A stretch of DNA of 64,000 nt from Pisolithus tinctorius (Eukaryota; Basidiomycota; Agaricomycetes; Boletales; Pisolithaceae), in NCBI GenBank assembly GCA_024663395.1, contig JANFAH010000016.1, forward strand, positions 434,001 to 498,000, written 5' to 3'. The stretch's first letter is position 1. Each line of letters begins with the position of its first letter. This document shows positions 8,728 through 19,630 of this stretch, piece by piece. The position numbers and the translations under genes were made by a program. The notes below the pieces were generated by a model. The model was not told the DNA's origin and ran no database searches. It worked only from the letters and a program-made list of their open reading frames with translations.

Positions 8728-9457
8728 TGTCAAGTCTGGGCCTACTCTGACCAACTCCGACACTATATAAGGTCTAGAGTGGTTTGGAAGCAAGTCTGAC
8801 ACAGGGAAGCAGAACTCTGACTAGCGGAGTGTTGGCAGGAATGAAGACTGCTGAGACAAAGGCAGAGCAGAGTGAGGGCATTGGGTTTAGCTTGTGCACT
8901 ACCCCCTTGCATGATCTCAGCCCTCATATTTCAGAGGGAGTACAGACGGAGAGTTGGAGGTAACTCTGACAGACAGAGGTCAGAGACAGAAGGAGTAGGA
9001 ACTAAGTTGATATTTGTACTGAAGAACAGTGGAGTACGATACATGCTTTTATACTGTTACAGAGGTACAGTAACTGGAATCGGAACTGACATACAGAGAC
9101 TCATAAAATTTCAAGTAAAACTTCCCAGATGATGAATGAAGGGTAGACAGAGGACATACAAGTAGGTAACATAGAACATCCAGAAAAGGAAACAGTCCAG
9201 GCGCTGGACCATGTGGTGCATGCACTGCAGAGTACCTGACTGTGCACTGTCAGGGAGAAGTCTGAAGGTAGTCACATGACTCCTCAGAGATCAGTCCACT
9301 GGGTCTGGTAGAAGGGCAACACAAGTCTGACAGTAGTCGGAGCAGAGATGGTTTGCAACTGACAGAAGTTGGGCAGAGTTGGTGCAGAGTGAGTGAATGA
9401 CCAGCAGGAGAGGGTGTGGAGTGAGTAAGGACTTGGAGTGAATGCACAATTATGACA
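8728..9457 (-). mobile_element. Solo LTR, family R (copy R2), 730 bp
   Basis: It begins TGTCAAGTCTGGG and ends CAATTATGACA, with a perfect 5-bp duplication AGGAG (8723-8727 and 9458-9462). It aligns end to end with R1. It is inserted at the gag-pol junction of the decayed chromovirus, between the zinc knuckle and the protease. Confidence 0.88.
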
Positions 9458-10811
9458 AGGAGCAGACTGATTTTTTGGCTCAGCCTTCTCTGCAAGCAGA
9501 GCAGGCAGAGCTTCAGCCATAGCAGTGTGGGCTTTAGCTGCACAAGAGGTTGACTTGGGACAGTCCTTGGCAGAGTGGCCAGCCTCACCACAGAAGAGGC
9601 AGAGGTTGTTTTTCATCCTACACTGGTGCTCAGTGGAGGTGAATTTGCATCCTTGCCCAGAAGGTGGGCAATATCAGACTTGGACATGTTGGGCTTGGGC
9701 AGATCTTTCTGCCTGCCCTTGCCTTTTGCATCAGACTTTGGAGTGGAGGTGGAGGATAACAATTTAGACTTGTTGTTGGAGTTGGAGGACTGCAACTTGT
9801 CAGTGGCAGACTTGATGGTGTGCAAAACTTCTGCTTTGTGTTCCCAGTAGTGCACATCAATGGTTTGGGCAAGTTCATGGAGTTGTGTGAGGGTGGAAGG
9901 CTTTCCAATGTGAGCAATCTCATCTTTGATGTGGTCTGGAAGTCCACTATAGAAGCAGTGGCGGAGTGCACCAACACCATAGTCCTTGACCTGTGAAGCC
10001 CAGCAATTGAACTCCACAACATACTTGGTGATCTGAGAATCATCTTTCATGGTGAGGTTCTCAAGTTGTTGGATGGCATCCACTATAGCATCATGCAGAC
10101 CAAAATTAACTGTGAGCTCATGCAAGAATTCATGATAGTCATCCATCCAGAGCAGATGGTCATAGTCTTCAGGGTTTAGCAAATCTGGCTCAAACCAAGC
10201 CAGAGCCATACCCTTCAAGTAGGACTGAGCGAAGGTTACCTTTGCTCTGTCAGAGTGGAATGTGCAGGGGTGGTCTTGAAAGTTCAGCTTGCATTGAATG
10301 AGGAACTCACAGAGTTTCTTTGGGTCAGAGCCATTGAAGGTGTCAGGCTCACAGACCTTGGTTTTCAGAGCAGAGTCTCCAGTGTGCAAGCTAGACCATG
10401 CAAGCGCATGGACAGCTCTAGCAAGAGCTATGAGGGGATCCTCTGGTGGCTCAGCCAGGTCTTTGGGGATATCCCCATCACTGCTGCCCCTGCCATCAGG
10501 ATCACCATCAGGATCATTAGGGTCTAGGTCAGGTCCATCAACTTGGTTATGAGGAGATGGAGTATGGAAGGTTGTTGGGTGGAGGTTGGAACAACCAGCT
10601 TGTGAAGTGCTTTCACCTTCAGTGTGAGAGCAGTGTTGAGTGGAGGAGGATTGGAATTGTTTGATGATGGAAGGAAGATGTCACAGATTAGCTAGCACTG
10701 CAGCAAGGTTCTCAGCAACCTCTCTTTGGGATTGAGCTCAAGTTCTCATAATGGCATAAGTTTTTTTGGAGGACAGAGAATGAGATTGTACAAGTGTGAG
10801 TACAAATATAC
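9458..10811 (-). pseudogene. Decayed chromovirus gag
   Basis: The minus frame 10389-9613 matches young gag closely: EPDTFNGSDPKKL, LNFQDHPCTF, AQSYLKGMALAWFEPDLL, KYVVEFNCWASQVKDYG, GALRH and FYSGLPDHIKDE, then a Ser/Asn/Lys-rich tail. The zinc knuckle CLFCGEAGHSAKDC (C-x2-C-x4-H-x4-C) follows in another frame at about 9610-9560, so there is a frameshift near 9613. The N-terminus extends to about 10740. Its own 5' LTR is not seen; LTR R3 abuts instead. Confidence 0.85.
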
Positions 10812-11383
10812 TGTCAAGTCCAGGCCTACTCCAACCAACTCTGACACTAGACAAGGTCTGGGGAGAGGTTTGGAAGCAAGTCTGACACAAAGAACAGAAC
10901 TCTGACTGGTGGAGTGTTGGCAGGAACAAAGTCTGCTGAGGAAATGGCAGAGCAGAGTGAGGGCATCAGGTTTAGCTCATGCACTACCCTCTCACACAAT
11001 CTCAGCCCTTGTATTTCAGAGGTAGAGACCAGATGGATAGTCAGAGGCAACTCTGACAGACAGAAGACAGAGACAGAGGGAGTAGGAACTAGGTTGATAT
11101 TCATACTGGAGAACAGTGGAGTATGATACATGCTTTTATACTACCATGGAGGTACAGTAATTGGAATTGAAACTGACATATGGAGACTTGTAAAATTTCA
11201 AGTAAAACTTCCTAGACAATGAATGAAGGGAAGACAGAGAACATATGACAGGTAACATAGAACAACTTGAAAAGGAAACAGTCCAGATGCTGGACCATGC
11301 AGTGCACACACTGCAGAGTACCTGACTGCATGCTGTCAAGGAGCAGTCTGAAGGGAGGTCACATTACCCCTCAGAGAATGGTC
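10812..11383 (-). repeat. Truncated LTR, family R (copy R3)
   Basis: It begins TGTCAAGTCCAGG and follows R1 and R2 for about 570 bp, then diverges after 'acccctcagagaatgg', so about 130 bp of the end are lost. No target duplication can be tested. Another LTR start follows at 11416. Confidence 0.75.
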
Positions 11384-11415
11384 TTCTGTGAGTCAAAGTG
11401 TGGAAAGGTGGTATA

Positions 11416-11462
11416 TGTTAAGTCTGGGTCTTCACCAGTCCAGGGCCAGTCCAGAGTCCAGT
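11416..11462 (-). repeat. Short LTR family D fragment
   Basis: The sequence tgttaagtctgggtcttcac and the next ~27 bp match the beginning of LTR D at 6393, then similarity stops. It is a scrap of the LTR end only. Confidence 0.6.
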
Positions 11463-12124
11463 GTGGGAGATGACTTCTGGGATGTGTGTGACTAGAGGAA
11501 GGCTGAAGGGAGAATTCCCCAGGATTGCCCCAAGGGGTGCTGCATGGAAGGAGAAGTTGAGAATAAGACTAGAAGGGGGTGGGGGGAATCTGAGTGAGAG
11601 CCATGGGATTTAATTCCAGACAGATGTGGATGTGCAAGGAACAGCAAGATGAGTATATGAAATTCCAAAAAGCCATTATGTGACAAGAAGAGTGTAATTG
11701 AGGTGAGAGGGATACAGGATAAGGTGTGCAGGATTGGGAGACACAAGAGACACCAAAGACCACTAGAGACACTGTAGACACTGTAGACTCAATATATGCA
11801 CTTAGACTCTGAGAACTCTTGAACTTGCAGAACACACACAGATAGTGACTCTAAAGGTGGGTGGTGTATTTCTGACATCATGGCAGAATTATATATTACA
11901 AAGAAAGTAGGTACAAGTTGGAGTAAGGTGGGGCAGAAAAACTAAAAGACTGGAAAATAAAGGAAAGGACATCAGATGTCAGTGAATTACAGATGCACAT
12001 GAAATAGTCCAGTGGGCAGTAGACAAGAGTAAAAATGGGACAACAGTAAGGGGTATCTTCCAACAGAATGAGGGTATGTGTATGAGTGGGAGATAGAGCT
12101 GGTGGGAGGGGAAGCACAGGAGGG
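11463..12124. other. CpG-poor stretch without recognisable gene
   Basis: No ORF here shows a known domain or convincing splice structure. There is a G-run near 11577-11586 and the base composition of the surrounding repeat island. It is probably retroelement-derived, but I cannot assign it. Confidence 0.4.
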
Positions 12125-12577
12125 TGTTACACTTGACTGAAGTCAGAATGTAGGGAGAGCTCAAATGCAGACAATGGGTTTCTACTGAGCAACAGCTGCA
12201 GTAACCTTTGTAAATGATGAAGGATTTAGTCAATGCCAGTAAGGGTGGTCCTGATTAGGGACACTGAGGGCAAAGTTCTGAGGACAACTATGTATGATTG
12301 AGCAGCTCAAGTCTGGGGTTCCAGGACTTGAGCCAGCAGACTAAATACTACAAAGAAACAGACCACAAGGCATCTGCATGTAAATGAGGTAACTACACCA
12401 TTGGTTGAACCATGATGACACATGTCCTAAGCATGTAACGAGCTAGTAACACCAGTGGTGGAGATAGTGAGCCATCAGATCAGAGAGAAGACAGCTCAAA
12501 AAGGAAACATAGTCCAACAGATCAAACACAAGGCAAACATACAGTGAAAAGAGAGAAAACAGGGGTGAAATGTAACA
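12125..12577 (-). repeat. LTR of another element (family E) with adjacent polypurine tract
   Basis: Read on the minus strand the segment starts TGTTACATTTCACCCC and ends AAGTGTAACA, so TGTTACA/TGTAACA inverted ends bound 453 bp. Immediately before its start lies a purine run (agaaggggggtaa, about 12578-12590), as expected of a 3' LTR primed from a polypurine tract. The rest of the element is nearly all missing (12578-12730). Confidence 0.65.
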
Positions 12578-12730
12578 TTACCCCCCTTCTAAGTATTGAA
12601 GTCCCTGACTTCAATTACTCTCCATGGGGTTCTCCAGTCATGTTGCTGATGGCAGAGTCATCAAAGTCGAAGTTGTTGTCATACAAATCATTGTCTTTGC
12701 TCCCAACAAGGGTATGGTCATCTACCACAC
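12578..12730 (-). pseudogene. 3' stub of the family E retroelement
   Basis: The minus frame gives a short acidic tail (about NNFDFDDSAISN, then GEPHGE and a stop) followed by the polypurine tract. It is cut off at 12731 by the AT-rich repeat. Too little is left to tell copia from gypsy. Confidence 0.4.
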
Positions 12731-14190
12731 ACTGGAAGCATTTCTCAATTTCTTTGCTGAAAACATTTTAAAAAAAGATTGAAAAATGAGACTCTTTAAT
12801 TTGGGATGTTTTTGTGACAAATATTGTAAAAACATATAAGATTTGTATTGTCTACCATGCCTCACAAAATGTTATCAGAAAAACTTAAATTGTTGCATAT
12901 AAAATAATTATGGATGTTCAGCAGAATGATTTTGAGTACAATATGTGTGATACATTGTAAATAGTTCTCCAATATATCTCACTTTTTTTTTTGATTTAAC
13001 AATCTGCTTTTTTGTGAGCAGAAAGTTTAAAAGGTAGGAAGTATTTACTTAGCCCAAATATTGTACTGCAATGATGAATTGTGTGCTAAAGCTCATCTCA
13101 AAAACATTCTGCCTTTTTTATGCACAAACATGTAATATGCAGTGAAATATTTTTCAAGAAAAAATCAAATCAGAAATAAAGTCTTTCCACATGAAAAACA
13201 TAGATCAAAACATCAAAAATGATTTCTGGATGAAATATTGAATATATTATTACAAGAGCAATTGGTACAGTATAAATAAGAAAGTAAGTGATAAGATATA
13301 CCTTAGTGATGACAAGATTGACTGAGGCTCGGTAAGTAAGGGAAAAGATTTAATTGAAAAAAGAAAAATAGTAAACAAATTTAAATGTGAATTTGATGAT
13401 TCTCTGAGTCCCATTGCTTTCAAGGCTTTGCCTGCCTCTCAACCTACTTGCCCATGATCTCCTGGCTCAAGCATCCTGGTGTATGGATGCCTGTACTTGA
13501 TGCCTATTGTAATTGTAGTACTGAATTTATTTTCATGCATTATAACTGAAAGAGAGCATGAATGCCTGTATTGAGTTGAGGCAACATATATTGATGCTTG
13601 TGGTTACATTGTTCTAAGATATTGAATCAGTCCCTTTGAGAGGCACAAAGGAGTCTTTGAACACAGGTCATTCAATGCACACAGTATGTAGTATTAAGTA
13701 GTGGACTACTGTATAGTTGTAGATCTTGTGACTGCCATTGCTTTCAAGTGCATTGCCACTTCAAGCCAAGCTGATCAGACTACCATCTGAGTGTCATCTG
13801 AGTATCTGGCAAAATGAGTGGCCAATTTTGAAATGGGGGTGCATGGATATAGTGGCCTGTGGGTGGTGATGGAACTAATTTTGCAGTGTTTGTAATTACA
13901 ATTGTGGCTCCCCCTCATCCTCATCCTGCTGCTCCTGCCAGTGGTTGTCCCATGCATGGTCTGAGCCTCCCTATACCAAGTGCACATGCTTCCCCTACAG
14001 CTCTTCTTTAAATACAGCTTAGTACCAATTTAAGTGCCTTGAGGTCAAAACCTATGTGTCAGGACCACTCACTCTGACAAACTCTGACACTGCCAGAGGG
14101 CTAGAATCAAAGTGCAGAGGAAGTCTGACAAAGCCAAGAGGCAGAAGTGGAGTGAAGGCATTGGGTTCAGCTTGTGTGCTGCTCAAGTCT
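12731..14190 (+). repeat. AT-rich repeat, copy 1 (with LTR-like end)
   Basis: It starts cactggaagcatttctcaat and matches 25105-25660 (same strand, truncated) and 27299-28655 (inverted, near full length). The first ~600 bp are very AT-rich, with oligo(A) and oligo(T) runs and no coding blocks. The last ~130 bp, from TGTCAGGACC at about 14058, resemble the start of LTR family R (tgac..aactctgac, agtctgac, gcattgggt..agcttgtg). It could be the 3' region of a retroelement or a nonautonomous transposon; I cannot decide. Confidence 0.7.
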
Positions 14191-15325
14191 TGTAGGCAGC
14201 CAAAGGTGGGTTTCAAGGCTGCAAGAAAATTACAGTTTGGTGTCAAATCTGGTCAGCCTAAAGTGGATATGAAGTGCACAGCACCCCAAGATGAGCAGCA
14301 GCACAAGAACCTATGTGATGACTCAGAAGAAGAGAACATGTCAGCAAAACTACAATGTGCTTAATCTGTCTTGATTCCAGCTTAATTACTTGGAAATTTT
14401 TGTCAAGAGTGTCAAGAGCACTAAGCAGTACCAAGCCAGTAAGCTGAGACACACAACACAAAACAAAAGAAACAAAATGGAATGGAATGGAAAAGAAAAC
14501 AGAAACCTCTGACTCCTCCCACAGGTGAAGAGTCCCTCTTCTCTACATCCAAGGGGGGGTTTAGAACTCAACCGCCCCTGGTCGTCCTCTCTCCTCGCGA
14601 CTCACTCTCGACCTCACAGGAACTCCACCAACGGCTCCTCGAACCTCACAAACGCATCCTAGAACCTTCGACTCTACCCTCTCGCCCTCAACCCTCAACA
14701 CCCCCTCCCACGGCTCGGCACCCCAGTCAGACAACGATGGAGGTAATTCCAGACAGGAGAATAAGTGTGTAATAAATCGGGTGCGACGGAGGGGGGGGGA
14801 CTGCTTCCTGAAACGCAGCATATGGCGGGTAACGATGGCAAGGTAGAGGGGCAGCAGGCCGGCAGGCATGGTAACACCTGGCCCCTAACGAACTAACCTG
14901 AATTCAAATATGTACCTGTAAAAAGACTTCCTTTCAGTGATGTATTCACAACCCACATGCATGCCACGCTCTCTCTCGAACGTATACCTCAACCTTAAGA
15001 CCACTTAGCAGACATGAGACTAGAGAAAAGAAGCATGGAACTTGAACCAGATGCCGACGTCACTCAACGTCACACTTCCTCTATGATATACCAGCCTCCC
15101 TCAACTTCTGAACTTGTGCCTCACGCACAGGAATGAATTCCGTTGGATGACCTGAGTCTTGACTTCCGCTACAAGGCCGTCCTCGTCAGCACTCAGCTCC
15201 TTCATCATCGGTTCTACGCCTGTCTTCCAGGCGTCGCAGCCTCCAGATCCTGCTTCCTATCCACTCCTTCGTATGCACCAGGATGGCCCTGCACCTGCTG
15301 TCCTCGCTTCCACAGCGTCGACGCC
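14191..15325. other. Boundary from CpG-poor to CpG-rich sequence
   Basis: Up to about 14570 CpG is almost absent; from about 14580 on it is frequent (ctcgcgactc, ctcgacctc). No supported gene. About 50 bp around 14520-14570 (cctcttctctacatccaagg and following G-run) resemble 39950-40000. The overlapping ORFs on both strands at 14482-14869 have no family signal and look like shadows. Confidence 0.4.
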
Positions 15326-16377
15326 CTACATATGCATGCGCCCTTTTATATCTTGTGTCTCGTCTATGGCCGAGTCCGGCAGACGGAGCTGTTGCGCTAA
15401 GTGTCGCTGTGCGACCTCGAGTCGCCTGTCTTCGTTGATTACTTGCTCGATGCTAGAAACAACGTATTTCGACGTAGTATATGCTCGAAGCACAGTAAAA
15501 CACGTCACCTTATGTCTGCAGATCCTCTCCCTTCCATCACAATTAAGTCTTCGATGCCAACGCACGTAGATGCCGGCAGCCTCGAGCTCACTACCCTCGA
15601 TCCTTTGCAGTACCTCGCAGTCAGGTGGACAGAGTCCTGGTGCCAGATGTCGATGAACAGCCTCAAGCCATCCATCCCCGTCGACCACCTTCTCCACACT
15701 GAAAACAGCACTGCTCCCAGCAGAATACACTCGAGACAGAACACAAACATCACCTTGAACCCCTGGGTCCCCTCCATGAGTTTCTCCCCCGGCGCTGCCA
15801 CCCTCGAGTCCGTGTCTCGTCACGTTCGGTCTGGCTCTGCATGCCACTCCTGTAGCGACCTTTCGCGTCATGCAAGAGCCTCGGCTTCTTCTTTGAGGGA
15901 TTCTGCTCTACGGGGACCAGCCACTGCTTCACTCGATGCCAACCCTGAGACACTTTCATAGTCGAGCTTTATCTTCGCACATCAGCAGGCTAGCTGTTGT
16001 CGTTGATGCGCCCACGAGCAAGCCTCTTTGCTGGCTTCTTCGTACTCGGAGGGGTTCTGAGACTTTTCTATGTAGTCTACCCTAGAGCCGCAAACCTGTA
16101 CCATAAAGATGAAACGGAACAATGAGCGCTCGGTCTCTGATTGTGAACCTGCGTCACCTCCTGCTAGGCCTCGTCTCTCTGGCAGCCATTGTTTCTTTCC
16201 AAACGTCGACATAGATATTTGCACCTTGGACGCTTTGACGTTGCCACATGAACCCTTGTATTTCCTAGAGCAACATAACTGTGAGCGAAACACCTGAAGT
16301 TCAAAACAAAAAACCAAGCCACCGAGCCCACTGGGCATGGCTCCGATTCCCCTTGCACAGTGTGCATCCCCTCGCAA
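15326..16377 (-). pseudogene. Unknown duplicated gene, copy 1
   Basis: I do not recognise the family. The minus strand first gives a hydrophobic N-terminal segment (LFRFIFMVQVCGSRVDYIE, about 16130-16060), then near 15780 VAAPGEKLMEGTQGFKVMF. After a frameshift near 15690 two similar blocks follow in tandem: EKVVDGDGWLEAVHRHLAP and EQVINEDRRLEVAQRHLAQ, each followed by a (P)PD. So the protein contains an internal duplication of about 75-80 residues. Copy 2 (17871-18665) has the same order of blocks. Frameshifts suggest it is not functional, though short introns could explain some breaks. Confidence 0.45.
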
Positions 16378-16893
16378 CTTTGAGGGTTGCCGTCATAGTT
16401 TTAACCGTAGTCGTTGTATTTGTCTTGAGCGTTGCTTTCACACTCCTAAACGCAGTCATCTCTGATCATAGTCGCCATGTGCTCTTGAGTGGTCCTGTGT
16501 CATATTTGTCCATTCTCCCCATTCGTAGTAGTGCCACAGTATCCCAATCAGTAGCTTCGCATTCACGATCCACGAATCTTCTATGTTTCTCCCCCTTCGA
16601 ACATCTGCTCTTGCTTCAAACGGCCATTGTTCTGTGGCGAATCATGGCTCTATTGTTCATACTCCAACCATTTCTTGTAGCCATTCGTATATCCTTTGTA
16701 CCTCTAATCCCGATTGTCTTCGCTTGTATTCGTCGCATACCCTCGTGAAGTCCCAGAAACAAACCGGCTCTCCACTTGTGAAGAAGAATGCTCGTCCATC
16801 GACTTGAGAACAGATGGTGGGATGCTTGAGTTCATGTGGGTCGAACGGGGTGTTGAATGCGGATAGGACGGATTCAACGCTGGGTGGGGGTAT
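16378..16893. other. No supported gene
   Basis: A 155-residue ORF on the plus strand (16281-16748) is hydrophobic but lacks family signal and overlaps the 5' side of the copy 1 gene. It is probably a chance frame in CpG-rich DNA. Confidence 0.35.
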
Positions 16894-17556
16894 GATGCAG
16901 GGACTGAGCGGCTGCGCAGAGCTGTGTGGTGTGTGGTGATATTCAGTTGTAGCATTCTAAAGCTTTCTTCATAGGTTCATAACATAGATCTCGTTCTGCT
17001 TTGCCCTATAATGGTATGATAAGGGAGATAGGACATGATCCAGAAGTCACTCATACATCTTTGCTCCAGTCGCGCACGAAAAGCTGGATCGTGCTCCGAA
17101 GCTTGTCCATGTCAGACTCTGTCGGTCTGTAACATCCTTTTCGCGGATCCGATGGACATGTAGGCTGATTATGGGAATGGGTATATGGGTGGGAGTGGGC
17201 GTGTTCATATGTACTTCCTCCTGCTTGGACAGGTGTCATCATTGTCTTAATGGCGAGATGAAGGGGCCGGTTTGACGAACACACTTGCGCGACATACCTC
17301 GAGGACCTTGCACGTCGTTGTCAGCTTTACTTGTATCCCCGTCGACTACAAAGTCGTCGATTTCGTGACCAAATATCTCCGGATTCTCCAAGATCTTGTT
17401 CAAAAACAGGGCGTCGGTGAGTATCGCTTTGTCAACATCCTTCAACTTCTGTCCATACCCCAACTTGTTCAATAGATCGCGGTCAGCGAGCGGAATGGTG
17501 TGTATGCCTTTCCGTCGTCTGTTGTTTGCATTCAACTGACACACTCATCAGTCGTG
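16894..17556 (-). pseudogene. Carnosine N-methyltransferase (N2227 family)-like gene, 5' half only
   Basis: Minus strand exons read: after an acceptor near 17531, NANNRRRKGIHTIPLADRD, then LNKLGYGQKLKDVDKAIL and NPEIFGHEIDD. An intron starts at gtatgtcgc (about 17258). Then comes CYRPTESDMDKLRSTIQL followed by FVRDWSKD, an intron gtatgag...ttatag (about 17049-17000), and KAERDLCYEPMKKALECYN with a stop. These are the N-terminal blocks of the N2227/CARNMT1 family, in which a methyltransferase domain with a PGAGLGRLA motif should follow. That catalytic half is absent, so the gene is truncated. In intact form the enzyme methylates carnosine-like dipeptides; this fragment cannot. Confidence 0.65.
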
Positions 17557-17870
17557 ACGCCCAAACTGAAAAAATATGGATGTTGTTCATGGTCGGCGTT
17601 TCGCCTGGCTGCTGTCCGAATGGTAGCTTGACCCCATAGATTCCAATGAAGACCAAGAAGAACTGGCTAAATGAGAAAATGAGAGTTGAGAGGAGCCTAC
17701 AGAGAAGTTAGATGCATGTTGTTCCGAAGCTCTCGCCATCGTCCTTAAGACGGTCTAGCATGAAAAGAAACAAAAGAAATTTCGAACATAAGTGTTCGGG
17801 TGAGTAAAATCACCCGCAGCCTGGTGTGACTTGGTTGAACGACGTCGCACGACGCAAAAAAAAACACGTA
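17557..17870. other. No supported gene
   Basis: This may hold an upstream exon of the CARNMT1-like fragment, but no conserved block is visible. Nothing else is recognised. Confidence 0.35.
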
Positions 17871-18665
17871 TTAAAGAAAGCCGATTATGGATACGCTCAC
17901 TGGGGGTTTCGCTACGTCCACCCCTCCCGTTCTCGTAGCTTCGATGCCCTGCACACGCGTGTCCTTGATATCTCGTGTCTTGTCTGATAGTGAATCCGGT
18001 GGACGAAGCTCTTCTGCTAAATGCCGCTGTGCGACTTTGAGTTGCCCATCTTCGTTGATTACTTTCTCCATGCTAGAAACGACGTATTTCGACACAGTAT
18101 AAGCTCGAATTATAGTAAAACTCGCCACTTAAAGTCTGTAGATCCTCGAGCCTTCCTCGAAGATAGGTCTTCGATGCCAATGGGCGTAGATGCTAACTTC
18201 GCTCGAACTGAGTGGCAGATCTTCTATCTCATAGTCAGGTGGATGGAGTTTCGGTGCTAAGAGTCGATGAACGGCCTCGAGTCGCCCATCTTCATTGACT
18301 ACCTTATCAGCGCTATAAACGGCGTACTCCATGGTAGCTAGTGTTCGAATCAAAACAGAAAAAAGCACCTTGACGCTGTGGGCCTCCTCGCTAAGTTTCT
18401 CCTCCAGTGCCATCACTCTCGACACTCCTTCCGCCTCGAGGAGATCCACCTTTCGGGGACCAGCCATTGCTTCGTTCGATGCCAGCTTCGAGTAGCTTTC
18501 GTAGTCGAGCTTTGTCTTCGCGATCTCGTCGAATGGCTGCACTTCGTTGGCAACTGGTTCTTTGCATTCGGACTCGTTGTATACCCTAGAACCATATATT
18601 CGTAAGTAGCCCGTCACGAAAACGAAAAGAAACAAAAAGCACTCGGGCTCTGCTCGTGAGTTCAC
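17871..18665 (-). pseudogene. Unknown duplicated gene, copy 2
   Basis: Paralogue of 15326-16377. The 178-residue frame 18665-18129 starts with a hydrophobic segment (CFLFLFVFVTGYLRIYGSRV), then an acidic helix, then VMALEEKLSEEAHSVKVLF and block one ADKVVNEDGRLEAVHRLLAP with PPD. A TAA at about 18131, where copy 1 reads through, separates it from block two (MEKVINEDGQLKVAQRHLAE with PPD, 18104-17990). The hydrophobic N-terminus suggests a membrane or secreted protein. Function unknown. Confidence 0.5.
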
Positions 18666-18787
18666 ATCGCTTTCTTCTCCTTTGGATGTCAGAGGTCACT
18701 CGTCGACCTGAGCTCCAGTAGTAGCCGCAAAACCGATCATAGCCGTAAGCAAATCGTCATAAAAACGAAAGGAAACGATTGTTCCCA
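18666..18787. other. No supported gene
   Basis: CpG-normal spacer; nothing recognised. Confidence 0.3.
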
Positions 18788-18850
18788 GAAGCAGACAACC
18801 CGGCTATTTCGGTCCGGCAAGAACTCGGGGGACAAAACGACTTTCAGACC
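18788..18850 (+). repeat. Unoccupied copy of the chromovirus target sequence
   Basis: The sequence cagacaacccggctatttcg and the following ~40 bp match the two flanks of the young chromovirus when joined (…cagacaacccgg at 40367-40378 and cccggccatttcggtccggc at 47986-48005). The 5-bp CCCGG occurs once here and twice at the element. The five or six differences are all transitions. So this is a paralogous empty site. Confidence 0.75.
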
Positions 18851-19156
18851 CAAGCAATAGAACACGTGACAGACAGGTCACGTGGGTCGACGCGCCGCTG
18901 CTTACAGTCCGTAGATAAGGCTACTGCCACAGGTTTGTCTGAGGGCTTCGGTAATTATTCACAAATTTCGAGCCGGCATGGTGATTAGTGCGATTTCGCA
19001 CTCGTTTCGATTCCCCTTTCAAACAGGAAACCCCACTTTGCCATCACGTGCGTGTAAGGCTATCCCTTTGTTCTTCCTTTGGTCTCGAGTACATTTTTAA
19101 GCCGTGCAAGGTCAGCTCCCCCCTCCCTCGTAGTTTTGTTGTTCTGCTCGTTCATC
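18851..19156. other. Upstream region of the small three-exon gene
   Basis: No gene seen. It contains two CACGTG hexamers near 18866 and 18886 (acacgtgac, gtcacgtggg), a typical bHLH (E-box) site. Whether they regulate the gene at 19157 is unknown. Confidence 0.3.
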
Positions 19157-19630
19157 ATGAAAGCAGAGCAGCCAGTATGCATCTCTGGCAACACGGATGA
19201 CAAAGGAGAAGTGTATTTCTTACCTCGGACGACAAGCCAGCTCACCGTGGTAAGTTGGGCCAAGATATATTAACTCTGCTGAGTAACTGGTTTTCGACAG
19301 AAGCAAGAGTGTCCTCGGCATTTAACGAATCCGTCCATTCACTCGAGTCCTACTCAGCCTGCTGCTCCTATTCCACTTGTACGTTTAAATCAAGCTCTTA
19401 CCTCTACAAGGCCACTAATGCCAACACTGAAGAATTACTTGACTGATCCGATGACAGACAAGATCGTCTTAAGCACTGTGTCAGAGGTAACCCACTACCA
19501 TTTGTTCTGAGGCGTCAGGCTCAAGCCTTCCTGACTACAGGAAATGTGGATCTTTGCGCAGGCTTACAATCGTATGTTGGACACTTTGGGTGAAATGATC
19601 CAAATGGCAGAGCGTGGGCTGCAGGAATGA
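19157..19630 (+). CDS. Small three-exon gene, 122-residue protein of unknown function
   Basis: Exons 19157-19249, 19301-19486 and 19541-19630 join in phase 0. The introns are 51 and 54 nt: gtaagt...cgacag and gtaacc...ctacag, with branch-like gagtaac and ctgac. The protein starts MKAEQPVCISGNTDDKGEVY, is Ser/Pro/Thr-rich in the middle (NPSIHSSPTQPAAPIP), and ends in a predicted helical part (MWIFAQAYNRMLDTLGEM). I recognise no domain. Both introns keep frame and the stop comes only at the end, which argues for a real gene. No single open frame spans it, so ORF-based annotation would miss it. Confidence 0.6.

Noticed and set aside
14482..14869. Overlapping ORFs on both strands near 14.6 kb
   Set aside because: They mirror each other in CpG-rich DNA and match nothing; the only signal is a ~50-bp similarity to 39.95 kb.
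16281..16748. 155-residue hydrophobic ORF as a membrane protein gene
   Set aside because: No family signal, no supporting splice sites, and overlap with antisense coding blocks of the duplicated gene. Probably chance.
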